64,000 bases of DNA. Origin: Nymphaea colorata. Taxonomy: Eukaryota; Streptophyta; Magnoliopsida; Nymphaeales; Nymphaeaceae. A program made the translations under genes and the position numbers. Under the pieces are notes generated by a model that saw only the letters and a list, made by a program, of their open reading frames with translations, had not been told where the DNA came from and did not search any database. The stretch spans positions 17,652,354 through 17,716,353 of the forward strand of contig NC_045139.1 in NCBI RefSeq assembly GCF_008831285.2. Reading direction: 5' to 3'. Positions 48,466 to 60,246 of this stretch are shown here, piece by piece. Position 1 is the stretch's first letter, and each line of letters begins with the position of its first letter.

Positions 48466-48716
48466 CTGCATTTAGCACTACACAATTGGTCTTTCTTATG
48501 GGAAATTTAGAGGACGTTTGATTGCCATTCCTGAAAGAGACTGTAAGTGGATGTTTCGTGTCTGATGTTGCGAGAACAGCATCATAAACCACTTCGGATT
48601 CGGTGTTCTCCATGGAGCGAACGGACACAACCCGTCTTATATTTGACTGCCATTCTACGCTAGAGTGAACATTCTGTTCTTGGTGTTCCAGGAACGGAGT
48701 CACAGGTGCTTCAGAT
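48466..48716 (-). pseudogene. Possible internal exon of an unrecognised minus-strand gene
   Basis: On the minus strand, an acceptor GAATTGCAG (ending at 48717) and a donor GCAG|GTAAAA (starting at 48465) flank a 251-base open segment. It encodes about 83 residues of ordinary, non-repetitive composition, including SEAPVTPFLEHQEQ and VVYDAVLATSDTKHPL. The frame closes soon after the donor, as expected of a real exon. I recognise no family. It may belong with the 45054-45536 stretch, but the direct joining phase does not fit, so at least one further exon would be needed. It could also be a relic. Confidence 0.25.
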
Positions 48717-49373
48717 CTGCAATTCTATGTGGAACAAATAGACAGAGACCGCCATTCAGTTGTCAAAATGGGTGCTCTTCGCGGCTGGTCTTTCTTGCTA
48801 GTTATACATTGAAATAGCATGATCTTGAAAATGTGCTTATGGGGCTTCAAGTTTGAACGCTATTTCTGTATGATTAGCTTCATGAAAAAGAGAAAATAAT
48901 CTAAACTGTCAAGTTTTAATTTAGAGAATTCAGAATCCATCAGGTAGCGATCCTTCTCTTCTTTTTGTGTTCTTCAGTTGAGCTTGGTTTAGGCAGACCC
49001 TTCCTGGTCAGAAGAGCAATCTGTTTTAAGATGAGTTGATGGGTACTTCAGAGATGCTTAATACGAGCACAAGAGAGAAAGAGAAGGATATCTATGTTGG
49101 AAACGAAAACAACAACGTTTTGCATTAGCCAGACATGGTTTAGACATGGTTTAAGAAGAAATAATCCAACTCTATATGTGTTTCCTGTTGGTAAAAGTTT
49201 AGTCTCCTATTAAAGATTGTGAGAGATCTTCAAGAGGTTATAAAGGAGGGTAATTAATAATATGATTGTCCTGTTTCTTAGTCTTTTTGAGGTTGGAGCC
49301 GAAACTGGTAGGGGGCGGGTTGAGATCTGCCAAACCAATGACCCGAGCCCAAGAGTGAGTCAGGTTGTTACAG

Positions 49374-49386
49374 TGGTATCAGAGCC
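49374..49386 (+). mobile_element. Retrotransposon primer-binding site remnant
   Basis: TGGTATCAGAGCC, complementary to initiator tRNA-Met, follows GGTTGTTACAG, the typical end of a plant LTR. Only about 70 bp of internal sequence follows before the duplicated LTR-like DNA resumes. The element is therefore a small remnant, on the plus strand and opposite to the fragment at the left edge. Confidence 0.55.
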
Positions 49387-49934
49387 GGTTTAACACTCGG
49401 ACCTAGGATCCTACACATGAGGACGCAAGCCCGAGCCCAGGAGTGGGTCGGGTTGTTACATAGTAGACTTCGTCAATTTCTGACCTCTTACAGTACAAAT
49501 ACTCGATGCACTGCATTGAGTGACCGTAATTAAACGGAGCTCATATATATATATAGCTTTTTTTGCCGAAAGAAAAGAATTGGGAGGTGTTTGGATGATC
49601 CAGATATTAAGTGTCCCTTTCGTGAATGAAGATGTATTTTGCAAATGAGTTTCCCGTTCTTAAGAAGGTTCAGTATATAATGCCTCAAAAGTTTAGTTTC
49701 ATATTGAAAATTGTGAGAGATCTTCAAGGGAGGTCATTAATAATATGTTTGTCTTGGTTCCTAGTTTTTTTGAAGCTGAAGTTGAAACTACTAAGGGGCG
49801 GGTTGGGATCCACCAAACTAAGGGCCCAAGCTTAAGAGTAGGTCGGGTTGTTACACAGTAGGCTTTGTCAAGTTTTGGCCTCTTACAGTACAAATACTCG
49901 ATGCATTGCATTGAGTGACTGTAATTAAACGGAG

Positions 49935-49937
<3 letters not shown>

Positions 49938-49986
<49 letters not shown>
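49938..49986. repeat. (TA)n microsatellite, 49 bp
   Basis: An uninterrupted AT dinucleotide run in copy B of the tandem duplication. The equivalent position in copy A (49543-49555) has 13 bp, so the tract expanded after duplication. Confidence 0.95.
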
Positions 49987-49987
<1 letters not shown>

Positions 49988-50839
49988 CTTTTTTTGCCGA
50001 AAGAAAAGAATTAGGAGGTGTTTGGATGATCCAGATATTAAGTGTCCCTTTAGTGAATGAAGATGTATTTTGAAATTTATTTTTTCTAGATTATCTGAAT
50101 CGGATATTAGAATTGAGTTGGAATATTATGCTGAACTCTTCATTTCCATGTGAATTCCGCACTTTCTGTTGCCTTCTTCCCTTGAGAGATCTTAGATTTT
50201 TCATACATTTTATATCATTAATCATATTTTTTAGTTAGCTCCTCCGGATTAGTCATGAAATTAAATCAGTTGAGAAATGTTTTTAAATGAAGTAATTTTG
50301 GAATGATGCAATTTTAGAACGGTTGAACTCATTAACCATTGTTAACTTAGTGCTCAAGGTTTGAACAAATTACGAAACACTACTCAACCTTTGTGAAATG
50401 ACAAATATCTGCTTAGTTAACAAAAAGATTCACAATCCACCGCCCCTATGACTGTTCTTGACAGAAATCGCTGGGAGGACAAGCAAGTGTATCTAAGCCG
50501 AAAGAGAATCAGTGCATGAGCAAATGTGTCCACTTCGATCCATCTATTAAGATTTGGCAATAGAATATGAACCCAATCCATCCATCCACATGGACAAACC
50601 CAAAGCTGTTGTGGACATTGATCATATTATGCGTTTGAGTGAATGATCAAATAATTGTAAAAGTGTAAATCCTCCTTTTCTCTCTCTCTCTCTCTCCAAC
50701 AAATCTTTTAAAACATGTGACAACTTGTCGTTGATTTTTGGTTTAATCCCAACCTGAATTCAAGATGAAGGATAAAATTAGACCTGAAAAAAGAGACCCA
50801 AAGCCTCTTTCATTTTCTATACATTTTGGTTCTTAAACT

Positions 50840-51035
50840 GAGTTAGCACTAGGAATTTTTGTGAGGGAGGCCGAATTAAAGTTTTAAATTTTGACATGGC
50901 CTGAATGTTATTTCTTACAATTTCTATATAAAATAAGTGAGATTTTCTAAAATTTAGATGTAAAATTTTTAATTTTCTTTTTTTTCACGCGAGGCCAAGG
51001 CCACTTCAGGTCTTACCCTTAGCTCCGACCCTGCG
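50840..51035 (+). repeat. Degenerate dispersed repeat (copy 2)
   Basis: It corresponds to 29815-29990: GAATTTTTGTGAGGGAGGCCGAATTA, TTTTAAATTTTGA, an AT-rich middle, and an end with GGTCTTACCCTTAGCTCCGACCCTG, which is roughly the complement of the family's start. No coding content. Confidence 0.35.
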
Positions 51036-52665
51036 TCTGCATCAACAATAACAATGCACCTGTCTACTAGGAACTAAATTCCACGATGAAGCACAACACT
51101 CATGGAAATCAAAATAGCAAACATGCCTTTAGCTCGACCTCATTCCTAATTGGTGTGGTGTTTTACAGATATCAATTTTCACCGTAAATGATATAATTGT
51201 CTTTTAAATAATAGTTAACGATTTCGTTAACCACTGCTCAGAGCCGCTCATTGATGAATTATTTTCTAAGCCTAGGCAATTGCTTGTAATTTTGTAAACA
51301 TTAGGCTGCTATTTGTGAATAAATGAAATGTGGAGCGTATTGTTGTAAATTTGTCTACGAAATGTTTAGATTAAATGAGGATTTTTTTAAAAAAAAAAAG
51401 TCAGCGCATTTTTAATGCATGAAAACGAATTTTGGTCTGAAGAAACATCATGCCAGCAAAGGCCCCTCGGAAAAGTTGCGTTTTCTGCCCACGGCAGCGA
51501 TGGATGACTGCTGTTTCAAGGAAATTTAAAAAAATACAAAGATTTGGAGTTAAATTTGATGCAACGTTTTGGTTATTATTTTTAATCTTATTATGAAAAA
51601 CAAAGCCTCCTGCCTTACTCAACAAACTATCTCTCTTTCTTTCTTGAATCAAGATTTATTTCCATGTGGAATAACACTTATCTCTTTAGAGACGTATGAT
51701 TAAAATGAAACAATACTTGACACAAAGAAATCAAAAAACTAAAATGATTCTGAAAAATGAAAAAGGTATAATAACAATTTTTGTATTTCTTAATAAAAAA
51801 CAACCATAAAGTTTTAAAATTGTGTAGTTACATGGATCATCGGAGCAGGCTGTTTGTTATCGTGAGAGTAACACCCCAGCCAACCACAAACAACGATAAA
51901 ATTAGAAACTTCTGAATTAGGATGTGCATTTTGCATCTTTTTGGACAGGCGGTTTTCTAATTATAATTAGTAAAATAAATGTAAGGACGAATTTTAAGAA
52001 AAATATGACTATAAAATGAAGGAGCTTAACATAACTGGCGCATCAAACAATCTCTCGTTCAAGATGTTTGTGGTTTAAATCTTGTGGTTGAGCGTGACGG
52101 ACGATTTTAATGATCACCCAAAACCCGAAGGAAGCTATAGACGATTCCTCATACGCAAAAACATTTAAAAACACAAGAAAAAGACTAAGAAAAGAAATTT
52201 ATGCGGTCGAATTTGGGGATGACAAAAAGTTAGTGATATGGTTAAGGGAGAACACAGCTGATGGTCAAAGCAGGCGGTGGCGTGGTGTGGCTGCCTTATA
52301 GAGAAAGGAAGGGCGGGAGAGAAAAGTAGAAGACAGAGCGAAACTTCGTCTGGCGATTGCCTTCTCTTCTCAAGCAGCTTCTTGAATTTTCAGAGACGAC
52401 CTCCTTCTCTCTGTGGCCCCGCCATTACTGTGTCGCCCGTATAACAGGCCGGTATTGCTCCTCCTCTGCGCCTGCTCTCTCTAGATTGGCTTGGTCGTCA
52501 AGATACCGTGACTATAAGGGGGGGGCGTCTTTCAATTTTTGTTGTTTCCTTTATTTGTTACAGAGGGTGCTGGGCCTCCACTTTTCCCTTTCTCTTCCTC
52601 TATAATTTGGTTTGCTTCGATCAACACGATACCCGGCGAGAGGAGGGTGGTGGCCGCGCTGTTGC

Positions 52666-55600
52666 ATGAGAGTTGGGAGGAGGTGGTTTGGTTCCGCAAC
52701 GGCCAGGATGGCGGAGGAGGTAACCAGAAGCGTCGAAGCGCCTGCGCAGAGGTCGCGTTCTCTCTGGCCGTCTATTCTCAGATGGGTTCCCACGTCTACC
52801 GATCATATCATTGCATCCGAGAAGCGCCTCCTTTCACTTGTCAAGTAAGAATCGGAGTAAATTTCTTGATACTTGCATTGTCTTGTGCTCTTGGCTGAGT
52901 TGCGCATCGAATAGTTTAATGCCCATATGTGAACTTTCCATTTGTTTCCCTTGTTTTGCATGTCGATCCTCTTAGTGTTGAATTTGGTTGGTTTAATTGT
53001 AAAGCGTGAATTGTTTTCCTTGTGAAATTTGCAAATGTTTTTCAGTTTCTTTTATTAATTGATTGCTGGTGCATAGTTTCTTCTACAAGGTAAGCAAATG
53101 CTAGAATTCAAAATTGGTGCTATATTAATGCTGCATATTTAGTAATTTTGAAGCACGCAAACAAAGCTCAGTAACGTTAGGCAGTTCTACTGGATAAAGC
53201 ACTTCTAATTTTTCTCCGTTTTCTTGAAACTTAATTGAATTTTGCCGCTTTCTTCCAGGACTGGGTATACACAGGAGCAGATTAATATTGGGTCAGGGCC
53301 TCCCGGTTCAAAAACCAGGTGGTTTGGATCTACGAGCAATGAGCCCAGGTTCATTAACACAGTTACGTTCGATAGTAAGGAGAATTCACCCACCATTGTT
53401 ATGGTTCACGGTTACGGCGCTTCTCAGGGATTCTTCTTTCGCAATTTTGACGCTCTTGGGAACCATTTCAGGGTCATTGCAATTGATCAACTTGGGTAAG
53501 CTTTCAGTTTTGTGATTTGATGGGATGTGGCTTCCTTCCCTTTCTATTTCTGTATATCCACACTTCCTTCCCTTTTGTTTAATTTATTGACTTATTTCTG
53601 TGTGCCTCCTTAGGAAGCAAACCATCTAAAACCTAGGCACTGTTTGATAGAAATGTTCACATGAGATATAGAGGTTTGGTCAGTCGATCCATCCCTTTCT
53701 GGAAAACTGCAATGCTAATAGATGAACCAAAAGACTAGCTAGATGACAATCATTTGATAACTCCATAGATACTTCCTGTGGAATTGAGGGCAGAAACCAG
53801 TGGAACTCTCGATGTTACTTCCAGTGAAATTTTGTTAGTCCGAGGAGAAGACGATCATGTGGTTGTGAAAATGGTGCTGTAACTGCTTTGGGGTTCACTA
53901 CTATGAATTTGTAGCATTCTTTTCACAAAAAATTCAGCATCTCTAATCACAGACTGTTCTTTAATCCTATCACCAAAAATTTTGGGCACGCATGGTTTGT
54001 TTGGCTTCTCCATTGCTGATCAATTTGCTGTACCAGACATCCCTTAAATATTATGATTTCTTAAGGATTGGGGTACCGATGTGATGACAATTGTTTTCTT
54101 TCACTTCTTCCTTGCTAAGTTGTTTGGTTTTATTTAATTCCTAAGTAGCAATTTCTAATGTGCTAGCCTTGACCATTTCATGGTCCTTTTGAACACAACC
54201 AAACACTTATTTTTCCGTTCTTCCCTATGAGAGTACCTATGAAACAGAATCTTTGAGGTGATGAAAATGTTTGCTAGCACAACAAAAGGGTAAGATGGGC
54301 CCTTTAAACCTCTAACTGCCAAAGACATGTAAGCTTTGGGAATTATCTTTTGGGGAGGTTAGAACAGATTACCATTGAGAATTAGTGAGACTGTATGCAC
54401 ACATGAGGGCATAGGTACAAAATAAGTGGGAAGCATTTGGTACAATGTCAATGTCTTGTAAATCAGCATGCCAGCCAGGATCTAGGTCTCTTTATAAGTA
54501 TATGTCATTCCTTGGAAACTTGCTAGTTCTTAGTGGTGTAAAAGAATATGCATTTTAGATGTTATATGGATAATGGAAGGTATTCTGGATCCTTGCAACA
54601 CAGGAAGTCAGGAACTTAACAGCAAGTATTCTTCTATTGACAGGAGACCTACTCAGTACAATAGGTTACTGTGTAAGCATAGTTAAACTCCGTGTTAGGC
54701 ACAACTAGATCATGTCTGAATTTCTTATGACATTAATTGTTTCTTTTTATATTTGCTTGTCATTTGTCTTTTAGAATGTTATTTATTACATTTCATTTTA
54801 ATTGCTTAGTACAAAGTTATTTTAGTTGATGTGCTAACAATGAAGCGCTCACAAGCATGTATTCACATGCACAAGAAATTATCCTGCATCTGAGAGCCCT
54901 GACATGTGGTCCTCTTGGTTTTACCCCTATTTGTTCCTTCCTTTGTTTGCATAACTTTGGATCTTGTCTCATTTTTCCTATTCTTTTCTTCAATGAAAGC
55001 CCGGTTTTCTCTCAATAATAAATGAATAGAAAGAGAAAAATGACAAAAAAATGTTCTCTTATTAATTCCTTCTTACCATGCTTGGTAACACATGTTACTT
55101 ATGTTTTGCACCATTTCACTGTCCAAGCATGTAAAATTTAATGCTTGAAAAACTAACAAATGCCACCATATGTTGTCCAGAGTGGAGGCAACATTTGGTC
55201 TGTCAAGTTTTTTGAGAATTATTCTTCTCCAACTGGTACATGTATTTGTTCTTCTACCCAGTCGATAATTTTTCTGATGCTTATAGCTTGGTTAGTGGAT
55301 CTTTCTTATGCCTAAAGACTCTAAACTCTGCATGCTTGGATGTGATCGGATCCGTTCCTCCATTTCCTATATTGTATTGATGAGACTTACCTAATAGATT
55401 GGATAAGTAAATAAAATTCTATACTTGGAGGACTTATGGGGTTCAAACTTCAAAGGATGGTCTCTCTCTCTCTCTCCAAATGTGTTATTACTTCTCCAAC
55501 ATTTGTTGTTTCTCAGTTGTATTTTTGTATAATTATCTTATGTTGCATAGCAACTAACATACAACTGGTGTTATTTTTTATGTTGTTGAAGAAGTAATGA

Positions 55601-58600
55601 TGTTCTTGCACATGTGCCTGCAGATGGGGTGGATCAAGTCGGCCAGATTTCACATGTAAAAGCACAGAAGGTTGTTATGTTTACTTATTTTTGCAATGAT
55701 GCCTTGAGTTGTTTTAATATTTTTTTTCTTTATTATGATTTATGTAGTTATGATTATTTTACAGTATTAACACTTGTTTTATCAGTTAGTGCATTGATAT
55801 AGCATTAATGTTCTGCACTTTGCTTTGTCCATGTGTTTTATCCATATTTTCTTTTGGAGAATAAATTTGTTTGTTGAACCATGCCTGCAGAAGATAGACA
55901 TCTGAATAGAATGCAACCCAACATGCAAACTGTTCATGACAATGCAACCCTTGCCATTAATCATAGTCTCCGGGTCATTCCCTGCTATTTCACTTTGCCT
56001 TTTTTCTTTACTTTTGATGAACTCTCCTTTCCTAAGAAGTTGGTGGTACCACATAAAATGTGGAATTAGCTTCAATTTTGTGCAAGGGTATATCTCTATA
56101 ATTGTGTTTTAGTAAGTGGAAGATTCTAGGCTTGGAGTTGGTGTGTTTCATTTAATTTTTTTTTGCCTGAAAAGGGCAAATTTTATGTTTGCTATTTCTA
56201 AGTTTCTAACGTTGTTCATTTTCACATTATATTGTCTTGTAATGCAGAAACAGAAGCATGGTATATTGACTCCTTTGAAGAATGGCGTAAAGCGAAAAAC
56301 CTTAGCAACATTATTCTTTTGGGACATTCCTTTGGCGGTTATGTTGCAGCAAAATATGCTCTTAAGGTACTGAATTTTTTCTTACCATTGTTTACTCATA
56401 TTGGTATGTTAATGAAATTGTTGGGATGGAACATTAACAATTGTTCGTTGTTGATTATTCAGATACCCGTGTCAACATTAATTTGTTTATGTACGTCTTT
56501 CTTGCAGCATCCAGAACACATCCAACACCTAATTTTGGTTGGTCCAGCTGGATTTTCATCAGAATCCGACCCTAAGTCTGAATGGTTTGTGAAATTTAGG
56601 GCAACATGGAAAGGTGCTGTCTTGAATCATCTATGGGAGTCTAACTTTACCCCTCAAAAACTTGTCAGGTAAGTGGCTTGGTTCTTAGGTTTTTCCTGTC
56701 AAATGGATGAGATACTGATGGATCATTTCATTGCATGTTTTGTTATTTAAGTGACATTTTGTGATTAAATTGTGCCTGTGATATAGCATCTAGGATGAGC
56801 TTGCAGGCTTTCAAAATTCTATGAGGAGATCTACTTACTTTTGCTTGATCGTTAACTCTTCAATTTTATTTACATTAAAATTATTTTTTCACCTTTAATA
56901 TTATACCATTACTAAACCTTTCAATGTAAAATGAATGACACTTGAAATGAAAATTCCGAAGTTGAAAAATAAAAATAATAATAATAGATAAACAAAATAC
57001 ATAGATGTTTATTACAAAAAAATACTGTGTGCTTTGGTGTTCCAATCTGAAGTAATTTGTCCTCTCAGAATTTCTTCACCTTCAATATGGAGAGCATTAA
57101 AACAAGAATTAACATTATGAACTCGTCGCATGTAATCGATCTAATCCCAGTATGACCTCTTCAAAGTTAAGAACCAAACCCTCCAATTTGTGTTTATGCA
57201 ATTGGTTCCATGACCTATCTTCCTCATTTCAATCCCTTTTATCATCCCTCACATAACTGGCCAGTTTAGGATGTGGCAGATCATATGTGAACCTGATTGT
57301 AGCCACCAATATTTGCCCCAGTATCCACCCTTGCACCTGCAAGTTTGATCGAAAGACAGCAGTAGAATTCATGTAGACAGTGGATTATGACAGGACTCCT
57401 GCTCGGCAACGATCTTCATTGCTTCACCATTTTAAGGCTTTTGAAGTTATCTCTTCTGGTGAAAAACTATATAGGATAACCGCATAATGTATGATACTGT
57501 ACTTATCTGCATTTGTTGTTACTTGAAGAACAATTAATCCACGTAGTAGTGACTGCAGAACTCTTTAGGTCTCTTTCAGGCCTCTCTCTCTCCCCCTCCC
57601 TCTCCTTTCTATTGTTTTCAATCATTTTCATTTACAGATATGGATTTTTTTCTTCTTCAGAGGCTTGGGTCCTTGGGGTCCTGACCTTGTTCGCAGGTAT
57701 ACAACCGCAAGGTTTGGCAGCTATTCCACAGGTTCTACCTTAAATGAAGAGGAATCACGATTACTAACTGGTATTTTCCTTATGTTGTTGAAATGGCATT
57801 TTTCTAGCCTCAGTGATGAATTTGTGCAAATACTAGTTTACAATCTTCTTTGGCAGATTACTTCTACCATACTTGTGCTGCAAAAGCTAGTGGAGAATTG
57901 TGTCTGAAGCATATATTTGCTTTTGGAGCATTTACACGGGTTCCCCTCTTGCAACGGTTGGAAACCTTCACCCTGTTGTTTGCAGTTATATATCTTGATG
58001 TCGTTTGGATGGGCTGTTTTCTTCTGCTCTGGTAGATCTATATCTAGGTTTGACCCAAGCATAATCATACAAAATCTGAAACATTTATCAAGAAACAGGT
58101 GAAAGAAAAGAGAATGTTAACCACCTGGGAGGTCCTTTTTCTTCTTGAATGTGAGTAGTGTAGCTGATGGAAAGAAAGTACGATGGTCTTGCAGCTTTCG
58201 CAATCATGTTGAATATCATCCAGATCTGATTTGATTTTGGAGGGTGCTAAGATTATTTGTTGATAGGTTCAAACAGACATGAGGCTTTAAGTGGTACCAC
58301 AACTAGACATTAGAATTTTTTATCATACGGAACTTTTGCAAAAAGATGAATAGGTGCTATTCACTGGCGAACTTGGTAGGATCGGCAGAGGAGCAATAGA
58401 TGATTTGGCTTAGTAATGGATGGCAAAAACGAGGGTTTGGAGATTCTGGCAGGGTTTTGAGGCATTTAACATTTTTCTTACTGAGGAAGAGCTCAATTGG
58501 ACCAACCTGTTACACCAATGGTTTGGTCAAACTCTTTGCTCTGCTAGAAGTAATGTTCATTGAGTTTATCTTATGTACCGATCAAGAGGGCTTCAGTTCA

Positions 58601-60246
58601 TAACTGCTGGGGCTGGGGTACTCATTTGTGAACCATGAGAGGTCAATAGGAGCTTATTTCCAGGCCGAATTTTAGTTGATATATGATTTTGTACGTCTGT
58701 CTTTTTCATGGAAGTTGGTCGTTCATGGGTACTGGCTTTTTAGTTAAATATTTGTTCCAAGTCTCTAGTTGAAGATGTTCATAAGTGAAAAGAGCTCCCC
58801 ATGATTGCATATTGGATGGGAGGTTCACATCATACTACTTGGCAATACTTTTTCCTTTATGAAGGAGCTACCGTCTCATCAATACCGGTTCTTGTTGGTG
58901 ATGGTTGCTTTGATTCTCCAGTATAGAGATGGTTACAATTCAAACAAGTACGGAGACTACTTAATGCTTACCGCTCTATATGCCAGCTTGACCTTACCCC
59001 ACTTTTCAGTCCACTTGCGTCCCTTTCAAAAATGCCCATTTCAGTACTTCAATGTAACGCATTTCCCGATGGCCATTTGTTGCTAAGGATGTGGCCAATT
59101 CTATCGAACGCGGCTTTTGCTCAAGTCGCTTTTCTTATGATTTGTACATTACACATCGGTGCTTCCACCCAACACTTTTAAAGCTCAACCATTCAGCTGC
59201 ATCTCGCATTAACTTCCCAAAATCTTTTTAGATCAATCAGTCAAGACAACTGGTAGGGACTTGGATGCAATAATACCCTCGTTGAGATGAACTTTTCTTC
59301 ATCACACTCCGGCAAGCTGCACTGCAGATTGTCTCAGATACCTGCAAAAAGATTAAACCCCATTTGCTCTTGTGAAGCTCCCTCGGTTGAGAAGTACTGC
59401 ACGTTGTTCCACGTATCTGCAAAAATGTTAGCCCCATTTATTCTTCTGATGATCTCCCTGCGAAGCAGTATTGTGCATTGTTCCATATGCCTGTAAAAGG
59501 ATCAAACGCATTTACTCCTGTCTCTCTATGTTATTAAGCAATGTTGTCGGATCGTTCCATGTGCCTCCAAAATAAAATTAACACCAACCACTTTTCTCAG
59601 GGCTTTCTAGTAGTATTTACGGCTGCTGCCTGCTTAGCCACCCTATTTTTGTCCTTGCGCACTCTGATCCTTGTGCAGTTTCATGTGATTTACAATGATT
59701 CGCATGCTAGAAATCTTGAAGGAAAATAATATCTGTTGCTTGGCGTGCAGGGCATCAGAGTGGAAAGTCCCAACTACCTTCATCTATGGCGTCCATGACT
59801 GGATGAACTACACGGGTGCTGTGGAAGCTCGCAGGCATATGAAGGTTCCTTGCGAAATCATACGAGTTCCTCAGGTTTGTTTTGCATACTCTCTGTGTAT
59901 GTATGTGGGTAGGCAAACTTGGTGGTGGACATATCTACTAGGTCTGTAAACAAACCAAATCGTCAAGGGACGAAAGCATGCTCGCGCCATTCACAAACAC
60001 CTTGTGAACAAGCCGAACGAGAGCAGATCTTTGATTATTTAGACACGTTCACCTCCTCATGGGTGACACGCATTTACGTGTTTTGTGATTTTGGGGGTGG
60101 TGATGGTGCAGGCTGGACATTTCGCGTTCATCGACAACCCTTCCGCCTTCCATTCAGCCGTCTTATACGCCTGCCGTAGTTTCCTTTCACAGAGCCAATC
60201 AGTGGTGGATGAGGAGGCGCTCCCGGACGTCTTCACTCTCGTCTGA
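52666..60246 (+). CDS. CGI-58/ABHD5-type alpha/beta hydrolase, probable 1-acylglycerol-3-phosphate acyltransferase / lipase, 9 exons, 403 aa
   Basis: Homologue of Arabidopsis At4g24160, reported to act on lysophosphatidate and phospholipids and to influence lipid homeostasis. Exons: 52666-52844, 53259-53495, 55624-55670, 56248-56366, 56508-56668, 57661-57770, 57857-57956, 59751-59874, 60112-60246. All introns are GT-AG and phases agree. From ATG 52666, HGYGASQG forms the oxyanion region, GHSFGG puts the nucleophile at Ser182, GVHDWMNY supplies the likely acid Asp334, and HFAFID gives His362 and Asp367, which also form the HX4D acyltransferase motif. There is no signal peptide and no membrane span. 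A second in-frame ATG at 52708 (389 aa, MAEEV) has the better start context (AGGATGG). The Arabidopsis protein likewise has an Arg-rich stretch before MAEE. Intron 7 (1794 bp) contains a degenerate tandem repeat. Confidence 0.95.
59312..59590 (+). repeat. Four degenerate tandem units (about 71-79 bp) in intron 7 of the hydrolase gene
   Basis: Units start near 59312, 59391, 59462 and 59536. Each has GCA(A/G)-TGCA-TTGTT-C-TATC/GCCTG-AAAA, then CCCCATTT or similar, and CTCC. Divergence is considerable, so this is an old array. Confidence 0.6.

Larger units (their letters stand above)
49193..50072 (+). repeat. Tandem duplication (about 390-450-bp units) containing LTR-like DNA
   Basis: Copy A is 49193-49641 and copy B 49687-50072. 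They share AAAAGTTTAGT starts, TTGTGAGAGATCTTCAAG, GGTTGTTACA, TACTCGATGCA, GCTTTTTTTGCCGAAAGAAA and a GATGTATTTTG end. Copy A has an extra roughly 90 bp, produced by an internal direct repeat of CCCGAGCCCARGAGTG, and includes a primer-binding site. In copy B the (AT)n tract has grown from 13 to 49 bp. Both copies appear to descend from the end of an LTR. Confidence 0.85.
44130..52330. other. 8-kb intergenic region with repeats and two weak minus-strand coding-like stretches
   Basis: No complete gene can be supported. It holds (TC)n runs (44863, 50678), a possible minus-strand exon pair (45054-45536 and 48466-48716), two copies of a dispersed repeat (about 47080 and 48130), a roughly 450-bp tandem duplication with retrotransposon primer-binding site (49193-50072), a degenerate repeat (50840-51035) and AT-rich filler. 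Confidence 0.5.

Noticed and set aside
52539..52898. 119-codon frame overlapping exon 1 of the hydrolase
   Set aside because: It is in a different frame from the family N-terminus (LRWVPTSTDHIIASEKRLL) and extends past the exon donor at 52845.
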